Assembly: GCA_021825365.1 (NCBI GenBank)
Contig: JAKAHR010000019.1
Coordinates: 1-64,000 of the forward strand
Direction: 5' to 3'
DNA length: 64,000 nucleotides
From: Nitrospirota bacterium
GTDB taxonomy: Bacteria > Nitrospirota > Thermodesulfovibrionia > Thermodesulfovibrionales > UBA6898
The notes beneath the pieces are model-generated. The model did not search any database. It was not told where the DNA came from and saw only the letters and a program-made list of their open reading frames with translations. Positions 24,095-36,081 of the stretch are shown piece by piece. Numbering within the stretch: the first letter of the stretch is position 1; each line of letters opens with the position of its first letter. The position numbers and the translations under genes are program-made.

Positions 24095-25975
24095 CTAAAA
24101 ATTATACCTGAGCCCAGCCTCAAACCATCTTGGGGCATTCTTGAACAGGGAATCCTCATACAAAGAGCCGCCGAATATGTTGTGGCCGGTCAGGAAGACC
24201 TCGCACGACCTCTCCTGTTTCTTCAGTACCGCCTTTATGAGGTTAATGTCGAAGATCATGGAGTCATATTTTGCTTTGGCTCCACTGTCCACGTGCCACC
24301 ATACATATCTGCCTTTAAGGAGAGCCCTGAATGACTTCTCGTCGTCATATTTCAGACTTACGTCATAGGTATACGAAGGCCATTGGCGTATGTCCGCTCC
24401 CGTTGTCGGGTTCTTTGAATCCATAAACATAGCACCGGCGGAGACTGTGAAATTATCAAACTTCATGGATCGTATCTGAACCTCTATCCCCTGCCTCCTC
24501 ACCTTGTCGGCATTGATAGCGGTCCAGGTCCCCTCACTGGGGTCTACATCAGCAATAACAATCGCGTCCCTGATGTCATGTCTGAAGGCAGAGACCTTCA
24601 CCCACGCATACTGGAGCAGTCCGCTTTCGATCCCTGCCTGGTATGACCAGACCTTTTCCGGGCCGAGGGCGGGATTATGCCTGAAAAAAGTGGCATCGCC
24701 AATTGTCGAGCTGATAGGCGGGAGATTAAACCCCCGGGCAACATAGCCCCTCAGGATCGTCTTGTCCGCAACTTCATAGGTAACGCCGAGGCTCGGACTC
24801 GTAAAATCGCTCACCCGGTCGGTATGGTCATATCTAATCCCCGGTGTCACCGCAAACCTGCCGAGGGAGATGGTATCATTTGCGTAAATGGCCACCACAT
24901 TCTGGGACGGGTGCACGCCTTCGAGGTTGTTGGTGACGGCCTTGCGGTAGTCATAGTCAGTGCCCACCACAACATTGTGAATGGCACGCCGCCATGTCAA
25001 GGTAGCGCTAACACCGTATTTTCTGTCATCAGACCGTCCCGGCTCGAAGGCCTCTCCGCTGCTGAGGATACCCACATACAGATCAGATCTCTGGCGGCTG
25101 GCACGGGCATTGACCGACAATGCCAGTTCGTCGGTCAACTGGCTTCTGACACTCAGATTGGCGAGGAGGTACTCCATTTTGGAATTCCTGAAGAGATCCA
25201 GGTCGCTCAGTTCCCCTTCTTCCCGCCTGACCTTATCGTAAAAGAGCGATAAGCCGATGCTGGTCTTTTTCGAGATGTCATGGCTGACTTTGAGATAGAT
25301 GTCCGTCACCCTGCCATCCTCCTCCGGCCTTAATCCCGCTGTCCGGAGGTGTCCGGCCGAAAGATAATATCCGATACCGGATGTTGTTCCGGTCAGCTCT
25401 GCACGCATATCGGCAGTGCCTCTCTCGCCGTACGACACTGAGGCCATACCGCTGCCGGGCCTGGTTCCAGGGGATTTCGTGATGATGTTCACAACGCCGC
25501 CGAGGGACGATCCCCAAGCCGACGACGCCGGCCCCTTGATAACCTCGATCTTCTCGATCATCTGGACAGGGAAGCTTCCAATGTCGGGGACATCGGTTTC
25601 AAGAAAATTCACGCGGATGCCGTCCATGAAGACCGCCACATGCTCCAGGCCGGAACCCTGAATGCTCAGGACCGAGGGACCGCCCGGGCTGGAGGTGCGG
25701 GGAGATACAATAACTCCGTTCACCGTATTCAGTACATCAGCCACGGTATGAGCATTCATCAGTTCGATGTCTTCCTTTGTCACCACCTCGACATTCTCTG
25801 CAACGCGCGTGACAGACTTGAGACTCCGCGTGGCGGAGATGACGACCAGCTCCTCGTCCTTGAAGTACATCTGGAGAAAGGTCTTCTCCGCCTCGGAGAT
25901 GGCGAAGGCCTGGCTGACATCGAGAACAAGGAACAGGCAGACAAACAGCAATGCGGCGGCACGACGCAATGACAT
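24095..25975 (-). CDS. TonB-dependent outer-membrane receptor
   Basis: 626 residues from ATG 25975, which has GGGGGG upstream; the longer open frame is not protein-like. Signal peptide about 1-26, then a plug domain (VISATRSLKSVTRVAENVEVVTKEDIE, VLNTVNGVIV, SIQGSGLEHVAVFMDGIRVN, IEKIEVIKGPASSAWGSSLGGVVNIITK) and a beta-barrel ending in an aromatic residue (GLRYNF). The short barrel and plug resemble receptors for cobalamin or siderophores. Substrate is unknown. It lies directly upstream of the candidate RiPP genes. Confidence 0.9.
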   Translation of the reverse strand: MSLRRAAALLFVCLFLVLDVSQAFAISEAEKTFLQMYFKDEELVVISATRSLKSVTRVAENVEVVTKEDIELMNAHTVADVLNTVNGVIVSPRTSSPGGPSVLSIQGSGLEHVAVFMDGIRVNFLETDVPDIGSFPVQMIEKIEVIKGPASSAWGSSLGGVVNIITKSPGTRPGSGMASVSYGERGTADMRAELTGTTSGIGYYLSAGHLRTAGLRPEEDGRVTDIYLKVSHDISKKTSIGLSLFYDKVRREEGELSDLDLFRNSKMEYLLANLSVRSQLTDELALSVNARASRQRSDLYVGILSSGEAFEPGRSDDRKYGVSATLTWRRAIHNVVVGTDYDYRKAVTNNLEGVHPSQNVVAIYANDTISLGRFAVTPGIRYDHTDRVSDFTSPSLGVTYEVADKTILRGYVARGFNLPPISSTIGDATFFRHNPALGPEKVWSYQAGIESGLLQYAWVKVSAFRHDIRDAIVIADVDPSEGTWTAINADKVRRQGIEVQIRSMKFDNFTVSAGAMFMDSKNPTTGADIRQWPSYTYDVSLKYDDEKSFRALLKGRYVWWHVDSGAKAKYDSMIFDINLIKAVLKKQERSCEVFLTGHNIFGGSLYEDSLFKNAPRWFEAGLRYNF

Positions 25976-26138
25976 AGGAAATCCCCCCAGGGAAAAGAGA
26001 TAGGTTTTGAAACTGCACTTTTCGGCTGCAGTCTTGGCCATATTTTGAGAAAGTATAAATATTCTATAAAAAAATTTCCATATAAAAAGAAAAGAGAGTG
26101 GGGTGAAGAGCGGGAGTGGGGTTATTACACGTACAAAG

Positions 26139-26164
26139 AAAGGCCCGCACTTCTGCGGGCCTTT
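26139..26164 (-). terminator. Terminator of the ATP synthase operon
   Basis: An 11-bp perfect stem (AAAGGCCCGCA / TGCGGGCCTTT, loop 26150-26153) lies 30 nt beyond the atpC stop on the minus strand, with A/T-rich ends on both sides. Confidence 0.85.
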
Positions 26165-26193
26165 ATATCGCTCCATACTATATATGAGCAAAT

Positions 26194-26607
26194 TTACTTC
26201 GCCCTTCTCAGCTCCACGATCTGGACCCTGGCGACCGCCCTCTCAAGGGCCGACTCTGCGCGGGCGAAATCCACATCAGCAGCAGCCTTCAGCCGGTCTT
26301 CAGCGCGCTTCATCGCGGCCTTCGCACGCTCGACGTCGATCTCATCCGAGCGCTCCGCGCTGTCCGCCAGCACGAGCACCTTTTCCGGCCCCACCTCGGC
26401 ATAGCCCCAGTTGACGAAGAAGAAGATCGACTCGCTTCCCTTCTTGCAGGTCAGCATCCCGATCTTCAGGGTGGTGACAAAGGGTACATGCCCCGGAAGC
26501 ACGCCGAACTCACCCTCGCTGCCTTCAGCGGTGACCTCGTCCACCTCCTCACTGAACACGAGCCCCTGCGGGGTGACTATCTCAAGAAGCAGTTTGCCTT
26601 CAGCCAT
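26194..26607 (-). CDS. atpC: F1Fo ATP synthase epsilon subunit
   Basis: 137 residues from ATG 26607 (MAEGKLLLEIVTPQG). N-terminal beta-sandwich with EGEFGVLPGHVPFVTTLKIG, then a helical C-terminal hairpin with ERAKAAMKRAEDRL. It couples and inhibits F1 rotation. Last gene of the atp operon, 5 nt after atpD. Confidence 0.95.
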   Translation of the reverse strand: MAEGKLLLEIVTPQGLVFSEEVDEVTAEGSEGEFGVLPGHVPFVTTLKIGMLTCKKGSESIFFFVNWGYAEVGPEKVLVLADSAERSDEIDVERAKAAMKRAEDRLKAAADVDFARAESALERAVARVQIVELRRAK

Positions 26608-26612
26608 GGAAA

Positions 26613-28076
<1,464 letters not shown>

Positions 28077-28949
28077 TTATCCCTTCAACGCCTCTACGCC
28101 GCCGACGATATCCATGAGCTCCTTGGTGATAGAGGCCTGGCGGGCCTTATTGTACTGGAGCGTGAGGCTGTCGATCATCTCGTTCGCCGCCTTTGTCGCA
28201 TTCTCCATGGCGGACATACGGGCAGCCTCTTCGGACGCCTGCGACTCGAGAAGCGCCCTGAAGGCCTGGATCTCGACGTTCTTCGGCAGGAGCCTGTTGA
28301 AGATCTCCTGCATCGAAGGCTCGTAAATCATGTTATACACGGGCAGGGACTCCTGAGAAGCCGCCTCTATCGGTGCGAGCGGCAGGAGACGGGCAACTAC
28401 CACCTTCTGTTGCACGACTGTCTTGAACTCGTTATAGATGAGGATAACCTCGTCGAAGACCTCGGCGGTGTAGTTCTCGATGATGTCGGCGGCGATCTCC
28501 TGGGCATTGGCATAGGAGATCCTCCCGGAGATGCCTGTCCAGGACTTGCGCATCTCGACGCCCCTTCGCTTGAAGTAGTCCCGTGCCTTCCTGCCGACGG
28601 CGCTGACCGTTACCTCGAATCCTTCCTTCTTCAGCTCTGCGATGTGCCTCGAGGCGGCCTTCATGATGTTGGCGTTGAACGCGCCGCAGAGACCGCGGTC
28701 GCTCGTGACGACGAGCACTTCCACGTTCTTCTTGAACCGCACGGCAAGGAGCGGATGGGTCTCGCCCTCCGCGCTTCCGGCCAGGCTCGAGAGGATCAAC
28801 TGCATGCGCTCGGCATACGGCCGCAGCTCGAACATCCTCTGCTGGGCCCTCCTGAACTTCGCCGCAGCCACCATCTTCATGGCCTTGGTGATCTTGCTGG
28901 TGGACTGGACGGCCTTTATTCGTCTCCGTATGTCCCGTAGTGTCGCCAT
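28077..28949 (-). CDS. atpG: F1Fo ATP synthase gamma subunit
   Basis: 290 residues forming the central rotor. N-terminal MATLRDIRRRIKAVQSTSKITKAMKMVAAAKFRRA and C-terminal MENATKAANEMIDSLTLQYNKARQASITKEL..., IVGGVEAL are family signatures. Confidence 0.98.
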   Translation of the reverse strand: MATLRDIRRRIKAVQSTSKITKAMKMVAAAKFRRAQQRMFELRPYAERMQLILSSLAGSAEGETHPLLAVRFKKNVEVLVVTSDRGLCGAFNANIMKAASRHIAELKKEGFEVTVSAVGRKARDYFKRRGVEMRKSWTGISGRISYANAQEIAADIIENYTAEVFDEVILIYNEFKTVVQQKVVVARLLPLAPIEAASQESLPVYNMIYEPSMQEIFNRLLPKNVEIQAFRALLESQASEEAARMSAMENATKAANEMIDSLTLQYNKARQASITKELMDIVGGVEALKG

Positions 28950-28977
28950 GTCTTTCCTTTATCCGGTATCCGGCAGT

Positions 28978-30486
<1,509 letters not shown>

Positions 30487-30490
30487 GTCA

Positions 30491-31030
30491 TCACCCCTTT
30501 ATAAGTTCATCCTTCAATAATCTGAGTTGACCCCTGATGCTGCTGTCGTACATGGTGCTTCCCACCTTTACCAGCACGCCGCCCAGGAGCGACGGATCGA
30601 CCACGTACTCGATATCAACGTCCCTCTCGGTCACCTTCCTGAGGGAAGCCTTCAGTCGTTCCTGGTAGTCCCGCGTCACCTCTATCGGTGACATCACCAC
30701 CGCCCGGGCCCGCTTCTTCTTCTCCAGATAGATGGCGGTCGCCCGCTTGATGATCTCCGAAAGCGCGGCAGCCACCCTGATCTCGGCGAGGTGCATGACA
30801 AACTTGGTCACCTGCTCCGAGAGGTTCGCCTTCGCAGCCACCTGGTTGAAAGCCTTCGCCCTCTCCTCCTGGGAAAAGACCGGGTTGATCAGCAGGCTCC
30901 TGAACTCCTTGCTGCGGGCCATAAGGCCTTCCACGAGTGCGAGTTCCTGAAGGGCGGCCGGGGCGTTGTCCATGCCGACGATATTGATCAACGTCTTGGC
31001 ATACTTGTTGGCTTGTTTGACCGGTTTCAA
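30491..31030 (-). CDS. atpH: F1Fo ATP synthase delta subunit
   Basis: 179 residues. N-terminal helical domain ([11 protein letters not shown]..., [16 protein letters not shown]) and C-terminal [36 protein letters not shown] mark the OSCP/delta family that ties F1 to the b stalk. It overlaps atpF by 4 bp (ATGA). Confidence 0.96.
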   Translation of the reverse strand: MKPVKQANKYAKTLINIVGMDNAPAALQELALVEGLMARSKEFRSLLINPVFSQEERAKAFNQVAAKANLSEQVTKFVMHLAEIRVAAALSEIIKRATAIYLEKKKRARAVVMSPIEVTRDYQERLKASLRKVTERDVDIEYVVDPSLLGGVLVKVGSTMYDSSIRGQLRLLKDELIKG

Positions 31031-31656
31031 TTTTTACCCTCTATCTTTGCGACGGATTCCTCAAGAAGCTTCATCTGTTCTTCCTTCGTGAGCTTCTCCC
31101 TGAGTTTCTTTTCAGCCAACTCCATGGCAATCACCGCTGCTTCTTCCTTGATGGCCGCCCTGGCGCGCTTCAGCTCGTAATCGATATTCACCCGCGCCTG
31201 ATCGAGTATCCGCTCCTGCAGCCGGTCTCCCTCTTCGACCAGCCGGGTCTTTTCATTCTCGCCCGAGGCCTTCGCGGCGCTCATAATTTCAGAAATCTCG
31301 GAGTCCTTCATCTTCAGCCTCTCTTCGACCTCGGCAAGCGCCTTCTGTGCCAGCTCCTTCGCCTCCCGTGCTTCCCTGATCGACTGCTCGATAAGCTCGG
31401 TCCGCTTCCTGAAATATCCCTTGATATCCATCTTCTTGAGCATAAAGGCCAAGAGGAAGACAAGGATAAGGAAATTGATGATCGACCAGAAGTATGCCAT
31501 GAAGATGGACTTTCCGGAGCCGCCCTCCTCCCCTCCGCCGCTGCTTGCCAAGGCGACCGCCGTTGCGAGCAGGAGGTACAACAGGGGCAGCAAAAGACCC
31601 ACCACCGTTCGGATGTTGACAGAAACGCCCTTTTTTGAGCTCTTCATGATATTCAT
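31027..31656 (-). CDS. atpF: F1Fo ATP synthase b subunit with N-terminal signal-like extension
   Basis: 209 residues, longer than a standard b. It begins with a signal-peptide-like stretch (VVGLLLPLLYLLLATAVALA) and a GGGEEGGSG linker, then the stalk TM (about 51-70, FWSIINFLILVFLLAFMLKK) and a long charged coiled coil. A similar pre-extension occurs in other anaerobes. It forms a heterodimeric stalk with b'. It overlaps b' by 4 bp. Confidence 0.93.
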   Translation of the reverse strand: MNIMKSSKKGVSVNIRTVVGLLLPLLYLLLATAVALASSGGGEEGGSGKSIFMAYFWSIINFLILVFLLAFMLKKMDIKGYFRKRTELIEQSIREAREAKELAQKALAEVEERLKMKDSEISEIMSAAKASGENEKTRLVEEGDRLQERILDQARVNIDYELKRARAAIKEEAAVIAMELAEKKLREKLTKEEQMKLLEESVAKIEGKN

Positions 31657-32075
31657 GCCTTTACCATCTTCCTGACGATCTCGTCAGAGAATTTTTCAAC
31701 GTCAGCCTTGAGGGACCGGCGGGCCTTCTCCACCTCGGCCTGGAGTTCTGCCCGCGCCTGCTGCAACATGGCAGACGCCTTCGCCTCAGCCTCCGACAGC
31801 ATCTCTTTCTGCCTGCCGAGCCCCTCGGTCCTCCGGGTCTCGAAGATGTCCTTTGCCTTGTGGCGCGCATCGGCGATATCTTTGTTGAGCTGCGCCATGC
31901 CCTCGTCCTTGCGGACCTGCATCTCCCGGGCCGCATCCAGAGAACCCTTGGTCGCTGCATCTCTTTCCTTGAAAATCTTGAGGAGGGGTTTAAAGAGGAT
32001 TATATTGAGGACAAACATCAGTCCGAGGAAGTTTGCTGTCAGAACCAAAAGCCATTTTAAGTGAATGTCCAGCAT
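31653..32075 (-). CDS. atpF': F1Fo ATP synthase b' subunit
   Basis: 140 residues from ATG 32075, preceded by AAGGGG. One TM segment (WLLVLTANFLGLMFVLNIILF) and an alanine/arginine-rich coiled coil of stalk type (AREMQVRKDEGMAQLNKDIADARHKAKDIFE and so on). A second b-like subunit beside AtpF is typical of bacteria with b/b' stalks. Confidence 0.92.
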   Translation of the reverse strand: MLDIHLKWLLVLTANFLGLMFVLNIILFKPLLKIFKERDAATKGSLDAAREMQVRKDEGMAQLNKDIADARHKAKDIFETRRTEGLGRQKEMLSEAEAKASAMLQQARAELQAEVEKARRSLKADVEKFSDEIVRKMVKA

Positions 32076-32121
32076 CGTAGCCCCTTCGACAAAAAATTTT
32101 TGTGTTCTGAAACGTATGGAG

Positions 32122-32148
32122 ATTATCATAGGCAAAATTCTTTGTCAA
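32122..32148 (-). promoter_or_regulatory. Promoter of the atp operon
   Basis: Minus strand: -35 TTGACA (32148-32143), 15-nt spacer, -10 GATAAT (32127-32122, five of six). It lies about 47 nt before the b' start codon. The spacer is short, so strength may depend on an activator. Confidence 0.5.
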
Positions 32149-32189
32149 GGAGAATCTCCATTTAGAAATAACAGGTTACCTAAAAATTT

Positions 32190-32217
32190 ACCTATAGGTT
32201 AATAAGTAATTCTTATT
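32190..32217. promoter_or_regulatory. Palindrome pair between atp operon and divergent gene
   Basis: ACCTATAGGT (32190-32199, perfect) and AATAAG-TAATT-CTTATT (32201-32217) lie next to each other in the A/T-rich divergent region. They could bind a regulator of atp or of the gene at 32344. Confidence 0.3.
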
Positions 32218-32343
32218 GTGCCGTGACTACTGCAGAAAGGGGCGCCAAGGGCTTCCTTGACCGCGTCCGGAGGCCTGCGATAGAATGACTGACACCGCCT
32301 CCGCTGCGGATGACAACCAAATGACTGGATATCCAACGGCATA

Positions 32344-32757
32344 GTGAACTCGTCCTTCTCCGTCCTTATCGCACTGAATAACTATATCCAGGACGTCGCG
32401 ATCGTGACGCTTGCGGCAAGCGGTGCTGTCGTCTGGATAGTCCTGAGGAAACAGGGGAATACAGCCCCGGCCGCGTCACCGCCCCCTGTCGTGCGTATCC
32501 ACCACATTCTGTCCCGCGTGGCCATATTCAGCCTGGCCCTGATATCAGGCTGCGCAATTCCCCGCATCCTTTTCTTCAGAAGCCTTGAGTTCGCCCCTGC
32601 GGTTGAGGATCACTTCATAGAAGGACTCACCGCCAGACATCTCCTCAGCCTGGTGATCGCATTGACCGGGGTCTGGCTGTGGGTGAGGGCGAACAGGCGG
32701 ATGAAGCAGCCGCCTGCAGCCGTGATCGGGGAAGCTTCCCCAGGGGGTGACAGGTGA
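32344..32757 (+). CDS. Small membrane protein of unknown function
   Basis: 137 residues, GTG start. Three hydrophobic segments (about 15-34, 56-74 and 96-112) in a short product with a basic C-terminus (ANRRMKQP) and a Pro-rich N-terminal loop. No family recognised. It precedes mutS2 by 69 nt. Composition and position support a real gene, not its name. Confidence 0.5.
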   Translation: MNSSFSVLIALNNYIQDVAIVTLAASGAVVWIVLRKQGNTAPAASPPPVVRIHHILSRVAIFSLALISGCAIPRILFFRSLEFAPAVEDHFIEGLTARHLLSLVIALTGVWLWVRANRRMKQPPAAVIGEASPGGDR

Positions 32758-32826
32758 AATACTCCGAAGGGGTAGTCGCCGGGATGGTCCCGGGACAGCC
32801 GCGTTTCTTCTAGTATTTCTTTCCAT

Positions 32827-35190
32827 ATGAACAGAATCTCCCTCGATCCGATCGAATTTCCTAAACTCCTCGCCAAGGTGGCGGAAGGCGCAAATTGTGA
32901 CGCCTCGCAGAGGGTTGTGACGGGTCTTATGCCGCTCGAAGACATCCATGCGGTGAGGGTCCGGCAGTCCCGGATCGGCGAGATCATGCGGATGTCGCAG
33001 GAGGGCACGCCGCTGGGGCTGTCCCCGTTCCGGGACATCTCTCCCGCGCTTCTGAAGGCAAGACCCGACGGCGCCGTCGTGGAGGCGGTTGAGCTGGCAG
33101 GATTTATCCCGGTCCTTTCGATCACCGCTTCTGCCTCGGCCCAGATACAGGGACACGACGACCTGCCCCACCTGGCAAAGATGACGGAAGGTCTGACCGG
33201 TTTCCCGGAGATCCTCCGCGTTCTAAAAAGATCGGTAGACCAGGAGGGGAACATCCTTGATACAGCCTCTTTCCTCCTGAAGGACCTGCGCGAGCGCATC
33301 CGCAGGCTCGAGGTGAAGATCGTCAAAAAACTCGAGGAGATCGTCAGGGACGAGAGGGTCTCGGTCTTTCTTCAGGACGATTTCATCACAAAGCGGTCGG
33401 GACGGTGGGTCATCCCGGTAAGGATGGACTCCAAGGGACAGGTCTCGGGCGTTGTCCACGATGTATCGAAATCAGGGGAAACGGCATTCATGGAGCCCCT
33501 GGCGATCATCAACCTGGCTAATGAGCTCGAGAACCTCATCGCAGAGCAAAAGGCGGAGGAGATCCGTATCCTCAGGGAGATCTCGGCGCAAATCCGGAAC
33601 GAGGCGGACGGCATCGCCCGCGAATTCAACATACTCATTGATCTTGACGCACTCGCTTCAATCGCCCGTTTTTCGGAAGCCCTCTCGATGTCGATACCCG
33701 AGATCAACGACTCAGCGGTGCTCCGGCTCGTCCAGGCGAAGCACCCCCTCCTCGTGCTCTCCTTCCTGCGATCGGGCTCCGGCCGAAAGGTGGTGCACCT
33801 GGATGTGAGTCTCGGCGGAGAAACGACGGTGATGGTCATAACCGGATCGAATGCAGGGGGCAAGACGATCGCGATCAAGACGATCGGCCTGCTGATCGCC
33901 ATGGCGCTTTCCGGAATGCCGATACCCGCTTCATCTTCATCCAGCGTGCCGCTTGTGCGCGAACTTCTCGTCGACATCGGTGATGATCAGTCGATCGAGA
34001 CTAACCTGTCCACCTTCTCCGCCCATATCGAGCATATCGCCTCGATCCTCGAACGCGCCCATCCCGCGGCTCTCGTCCTTATAGACGAACTGGGGACAGG
34101 GACGGACCCGTCAGAGGGCGCTGCCCTTGCCTGCGCAGTCCTGTCGGAGCTGCGGACAGGGGGGGGCCTGGTCTTTGCGACAACGCACCTTGCGGACATC
34201 AAAGGGTACGTCCACAGGACGGAAGGCATGATAAACGCATCCATGGAGTTTGACCAGCAGACCTTGACCCCCCTATACCGCCTGCGCACCGGAGAGCCGG
34301 GCCAGTCGTACGCTCTGGAGACCGCCCGTCGCTACGGCCTGCCGGACAGGGTCATCGCAGCGGCCCGGTCGATGTTGGGCGGTATGAAGGTCGAGTTTGA
34401 TAACCTCGTGGCTGACCTCAACAGAAAGCGCAGCCTCGTCGAAGAGCAACTCTGCGATTTCGAGCTCCGGAGAAAAGAACTGGCGGCTCAGGAGAGACTC
34501 CTTCAGGAGAGGATGGAAGAGGCATCACGCAAGGAAAAGGATATGCTGGCAAAGGCTTACACAGAGGCCTCAGAGACGGTGCTCGATGTAAAAAGACAGA
34601 TGAACACCTTCCTGGAAGAGTTGAAGAAGAAGGAAAAGACTGAACGCCGCGAGGTGTTGAAAAAGGTCGAGGCTGTCCGTCAGCAGATCGCCGAAAAGGC
34701 GCGGAGGGTCCAGGGGGACGAAGGAGGAGAGATATCCCTTGATGATATAAAGGAAGGGGATATGGTCTTCATTTCATCGCTCGGTTTTGATGCTGCCGTT
34801 TCATCGATCATGCGGCGGGACAACAGGATCAGGGTGCGTTCCGGTCAGACAGAGATCGAGGTCCCCCTCTCTGACCTGCGGCGCGGAGCAGGAAGGCAAC
34901 GGGAACAGACGGCATCCAGGGCAGGGAGCGAAGGACAGGAGGCGCTATCCGTCTCGCGGATCAGCCTCATCGGCATGCGCGTGGATGAGGCACTCTCCCT
35001 TCTCGAACCCTTTTTGAACCATGCTTCACTTGCAGGCTTGAGCGAGGTGACGATCATCCACGGCATCGGAACGGGCGCCTTGTCAAAGGCGGTGCGGGGA
35101 CACCTCACGGGCCACCCCCTGATCAAAGGCTTCAGGCAGGGCAGGCAGCCTGAAGGCGGAGGAGGCGTGACTATCGCGACCCTCGTGTAA
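32827..35190 (+). CDS. mutS2: MutS2 endonuclease / ribosome-rescue ATPase
   Basis: 787 residues. MutS-like core with clamp and ABC ATPase: Walker A GSNAGGKT in VMVITGSNAGGKTIAIKT, Walker B VLIDELGTGTDPSEGAAL, ATTHLADIKGY; a long coiled coil (about 520-620) and a C-terminal Smr endonuclease domain (VDEALSLLEPFLNHAS..., IIHGIGTGALSKAVRGHL). It acts on recombination intermediates or stalled ribosomes; it lacks the MutS mismatch-reading domain. The last residues are followed by a strong terminator. Confidence 0.95.
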   Translation: MNRISLDPIEFPKLLAKVAEGANCDASQRVVTGLMPLEDIHAVRVRQSRIGEIMRMSQEGTPLGLSPFRDISPALLKARPDGAVVEAVELAGFIPVLSITASASAQIQGHDDLPHLAKMTEGLTGFPEILRVLKRSVDQEGNILDTASFLLKDLRERIRRLEVKIVKKLEEIVRDERVSVFLQDDFITKRSGRWVIPVRMDSKGQVSGVVHDVSKSGETAFMEPLAIINLANELENLIAEQKAEEIRILREISAQIRNEADGIAREFNILIDLDALASIARFSEALSMSIPEINDSAVLRLVQAKHPLLVLSFLRSGSGRKVVHLDVSLGGETTVMVITGSNAGGKTIAIKTIGLLIAMALSGMPIPASSSSSVPLVRELLVDIGDDQSIETNLSTFSAHIEHIASILERAHPAALVLIDELGTGTDPSEGAALACAVLSELRTGGGLVFATTHLADIKGYVHRTEGMINASMEFDQQTLTPLYRLRTGEPGQSYALETARRYGLPDRVIAAARSMLGGMKVEFDNLVADLNRKRSLVEEQLCDFELRRKELAAQERLLQERMEEASRKEKDMLAKAYTEASETVLDVKRQMNTFLEELKKKEKTERREVLKKVEAVRQQIAEKARRVQGDEGGEISLDDIKEGDMVFISSLGFDAAVSSIMRRDNRIRVRSGQTEIEVPLSDLRRGAGRQREQTASRAGSEGQEALSVSRISLIGMRVDEALSLLEPFLNHASLAGLSEVTIIHGIGTGALSKAVRGHLTGHPLIKGFRQGRQPEGGGGVTIATLV

Positions 35191-35235
35191 AAAAACCAAG
35201 CAGGGGTGCTTTTGAAAAAGCTATACGATCGGACA

Positions 35236-35274
35236 CAAAAAAAGGCACCGGGAAATCCCGGTGCCTTTTTTTGT
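35236..35274. terminator. Bidirectional intrinsic terminator
   Basis: GGCACCGGG-AAAT-CCCGGTGCC is flanked by seven As on the left and seven Ts on the right, so it terminates mutS2 on the plus strand and the lysine-rich gene on the minus strand. Confidence 0.93.
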
Positions 35275-35291
35275 GATACGCTGCAGAGAAA

Positions 35292-35591
35292 TTACTTCTT
35301 CGGCTTCTCAGCTGCCTTCTCAGCTGCCTTCTCAGGCGCCTTCTCGGCCGGCTTCTCAGCTGCCTTCTCTTCAGCCTTCTTGACCTTCTTGACCTTCTTG
35401 ACCTTCTTGGTCTTCTTGACCTTCTTGTCAGCGGACTTGTCGGTTGCTGCTGCATCCTTGGCTGCGTCCTTCTTCTCCTCAACCTTGGCGCCCTTCTCAG
35501 CTGCCTTGGTATCAGCCACCTTCTCGGCTGCAAACGCGGTCACGGAGAATACGAAGAGGATCGCTACTACGAGGGAGATAATCTTCTTCAT
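35292..35591 (-). CDS. Exported lysine/alanine-rich low-complexity protein
   Basis: 99 residues. A clear signal peptide (MKKIISLVVAILFVFSVTAFA) is followed by a highly charged repeat region: KKVKKTKKVKKVKKVKKAEEK then AEKPAEKAPEKAAEKAAEKPKK-type units. No fold is expected; it may bind polyanions such as cell-wall polymers or nucleic acid outside the cytoplasm. ATG 35591 has AAAGGTGG upstream; GTG 35603 is in frame. Promoter at 35647-35675. Confidence 0.65.
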   Translation of the reverse strand: MKKIISLVVAILFVFSVTAFAAEKVADTKAAEKGAKVEEKKDAAKDAAATDKSADKKVKKTKKVKKVKKVKKAEEKAAEKPAEKAPEKAAEKAAEKPKK

Positions 35592-35618
35592 CAGTTTCAC
35601 CACCTTTCACTTGATTTC

Positions 35619-35639
35619 TTTGCAAATCGAATTTGCAAA
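35619..35639 (-). repeat. TTTGCAAAT/ATTTGCAAA inverted repeat near the transcription start
   Basis: Two 9-nt arms (35619-35627 and 35631-35639) separated by CGA, starting about 8 nt beyond the -10 box of the lysine-rich gene. Possible operator. Confidence 0.4.
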
Positions 35640-35646
35640 CGTGAGT

Positions 35647-35675
35647 ATTATATACAAAAGACATGCCAGAGGCAA
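35647..35675 (-). promoter_or_regulatory. Promoter of the lysine-rich exported protein
   Basis: Minus strand: -35 TTGCCT (35675-35670), 17-nt spacer, consensus -10 TATAAT (35652-35647). Confidence 0.68.
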
Positions 35676-35732
35676 TATCAATGAAATACGCCATGCCCCG
35701 CCCCTCAGTCCGCCCGCTGCATCCCCTTTTGA

Positions 35733-35791
35733 GAAACTGCTTGGCGTTTTAAGGAATATGACCGAAATCATGTGCATATCCAAGCAGTTTC
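35733..35791 (+). promoter_or_regulatory. 12-bp inverted repeat in the leader of the triheme cytochrome
   Basis: GAAACTGCTTGG (35733-35744) and its exact complement (35780-35791) are separated by 35 nt, ending 14 nt before the cytochrome ATG. It could be a leader hairpin hiding the start region, or a relic of a repeat. Confidence 0.5.
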
Positions 35792-35805
35792 ATTAAGATA
35801 ATTCC

Positions 35806-36057
35806 ATGTTTAAGATACCCGTCGGCTCCCTGCTGCTCGCATCTGCACTACTCCTCGCCCCGGCATTCCCTGCCGGAGGCTGCACCGTCTGTCACAGCAG
35901 GGATCCGAAGATGGTGGCGATGCATCGGGAACTGGGATACAGGGATTGCTTCAAATGTCATGGACAGGGTCTCAGAAACTCCCCTGAAGAAAGAAAGGTG
36001 CAGCAGACATCCGACAGCCGGTGCGTCGGCTGCCACGGGAAACAGGGCCGCCGGTGA
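35806..36057 (+). CDS. Small triheme c-type cytochrome
   Basis: 83 residues: signal peptide to about residue 23, then three CxxCH haem-binding motifs at 26-30 (CTVCH), 48-52 (CFKCH) and 73-77 (CVGCH). Extra His39 is a candidate axial ligand. About 60 mature residues for three haems resembles cytochrome c7 in size. A periplasmic electron carrier is likely, as in metal- or sulfur-respiring bacteria. It is monocistronic and convergent with apt. Confidence 0.78.
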   Translation: MFKIPVGSLLLASALLLAPAFPAGGCTVCHSRDPKMVAMHRELGYRDCFKCHGQGLRNSPEERKVQQTSDSRCVGCHGKQGRR

Positions 36058-36081
36058 TCTTCCGGTCGAAGAAGCGGAGTG

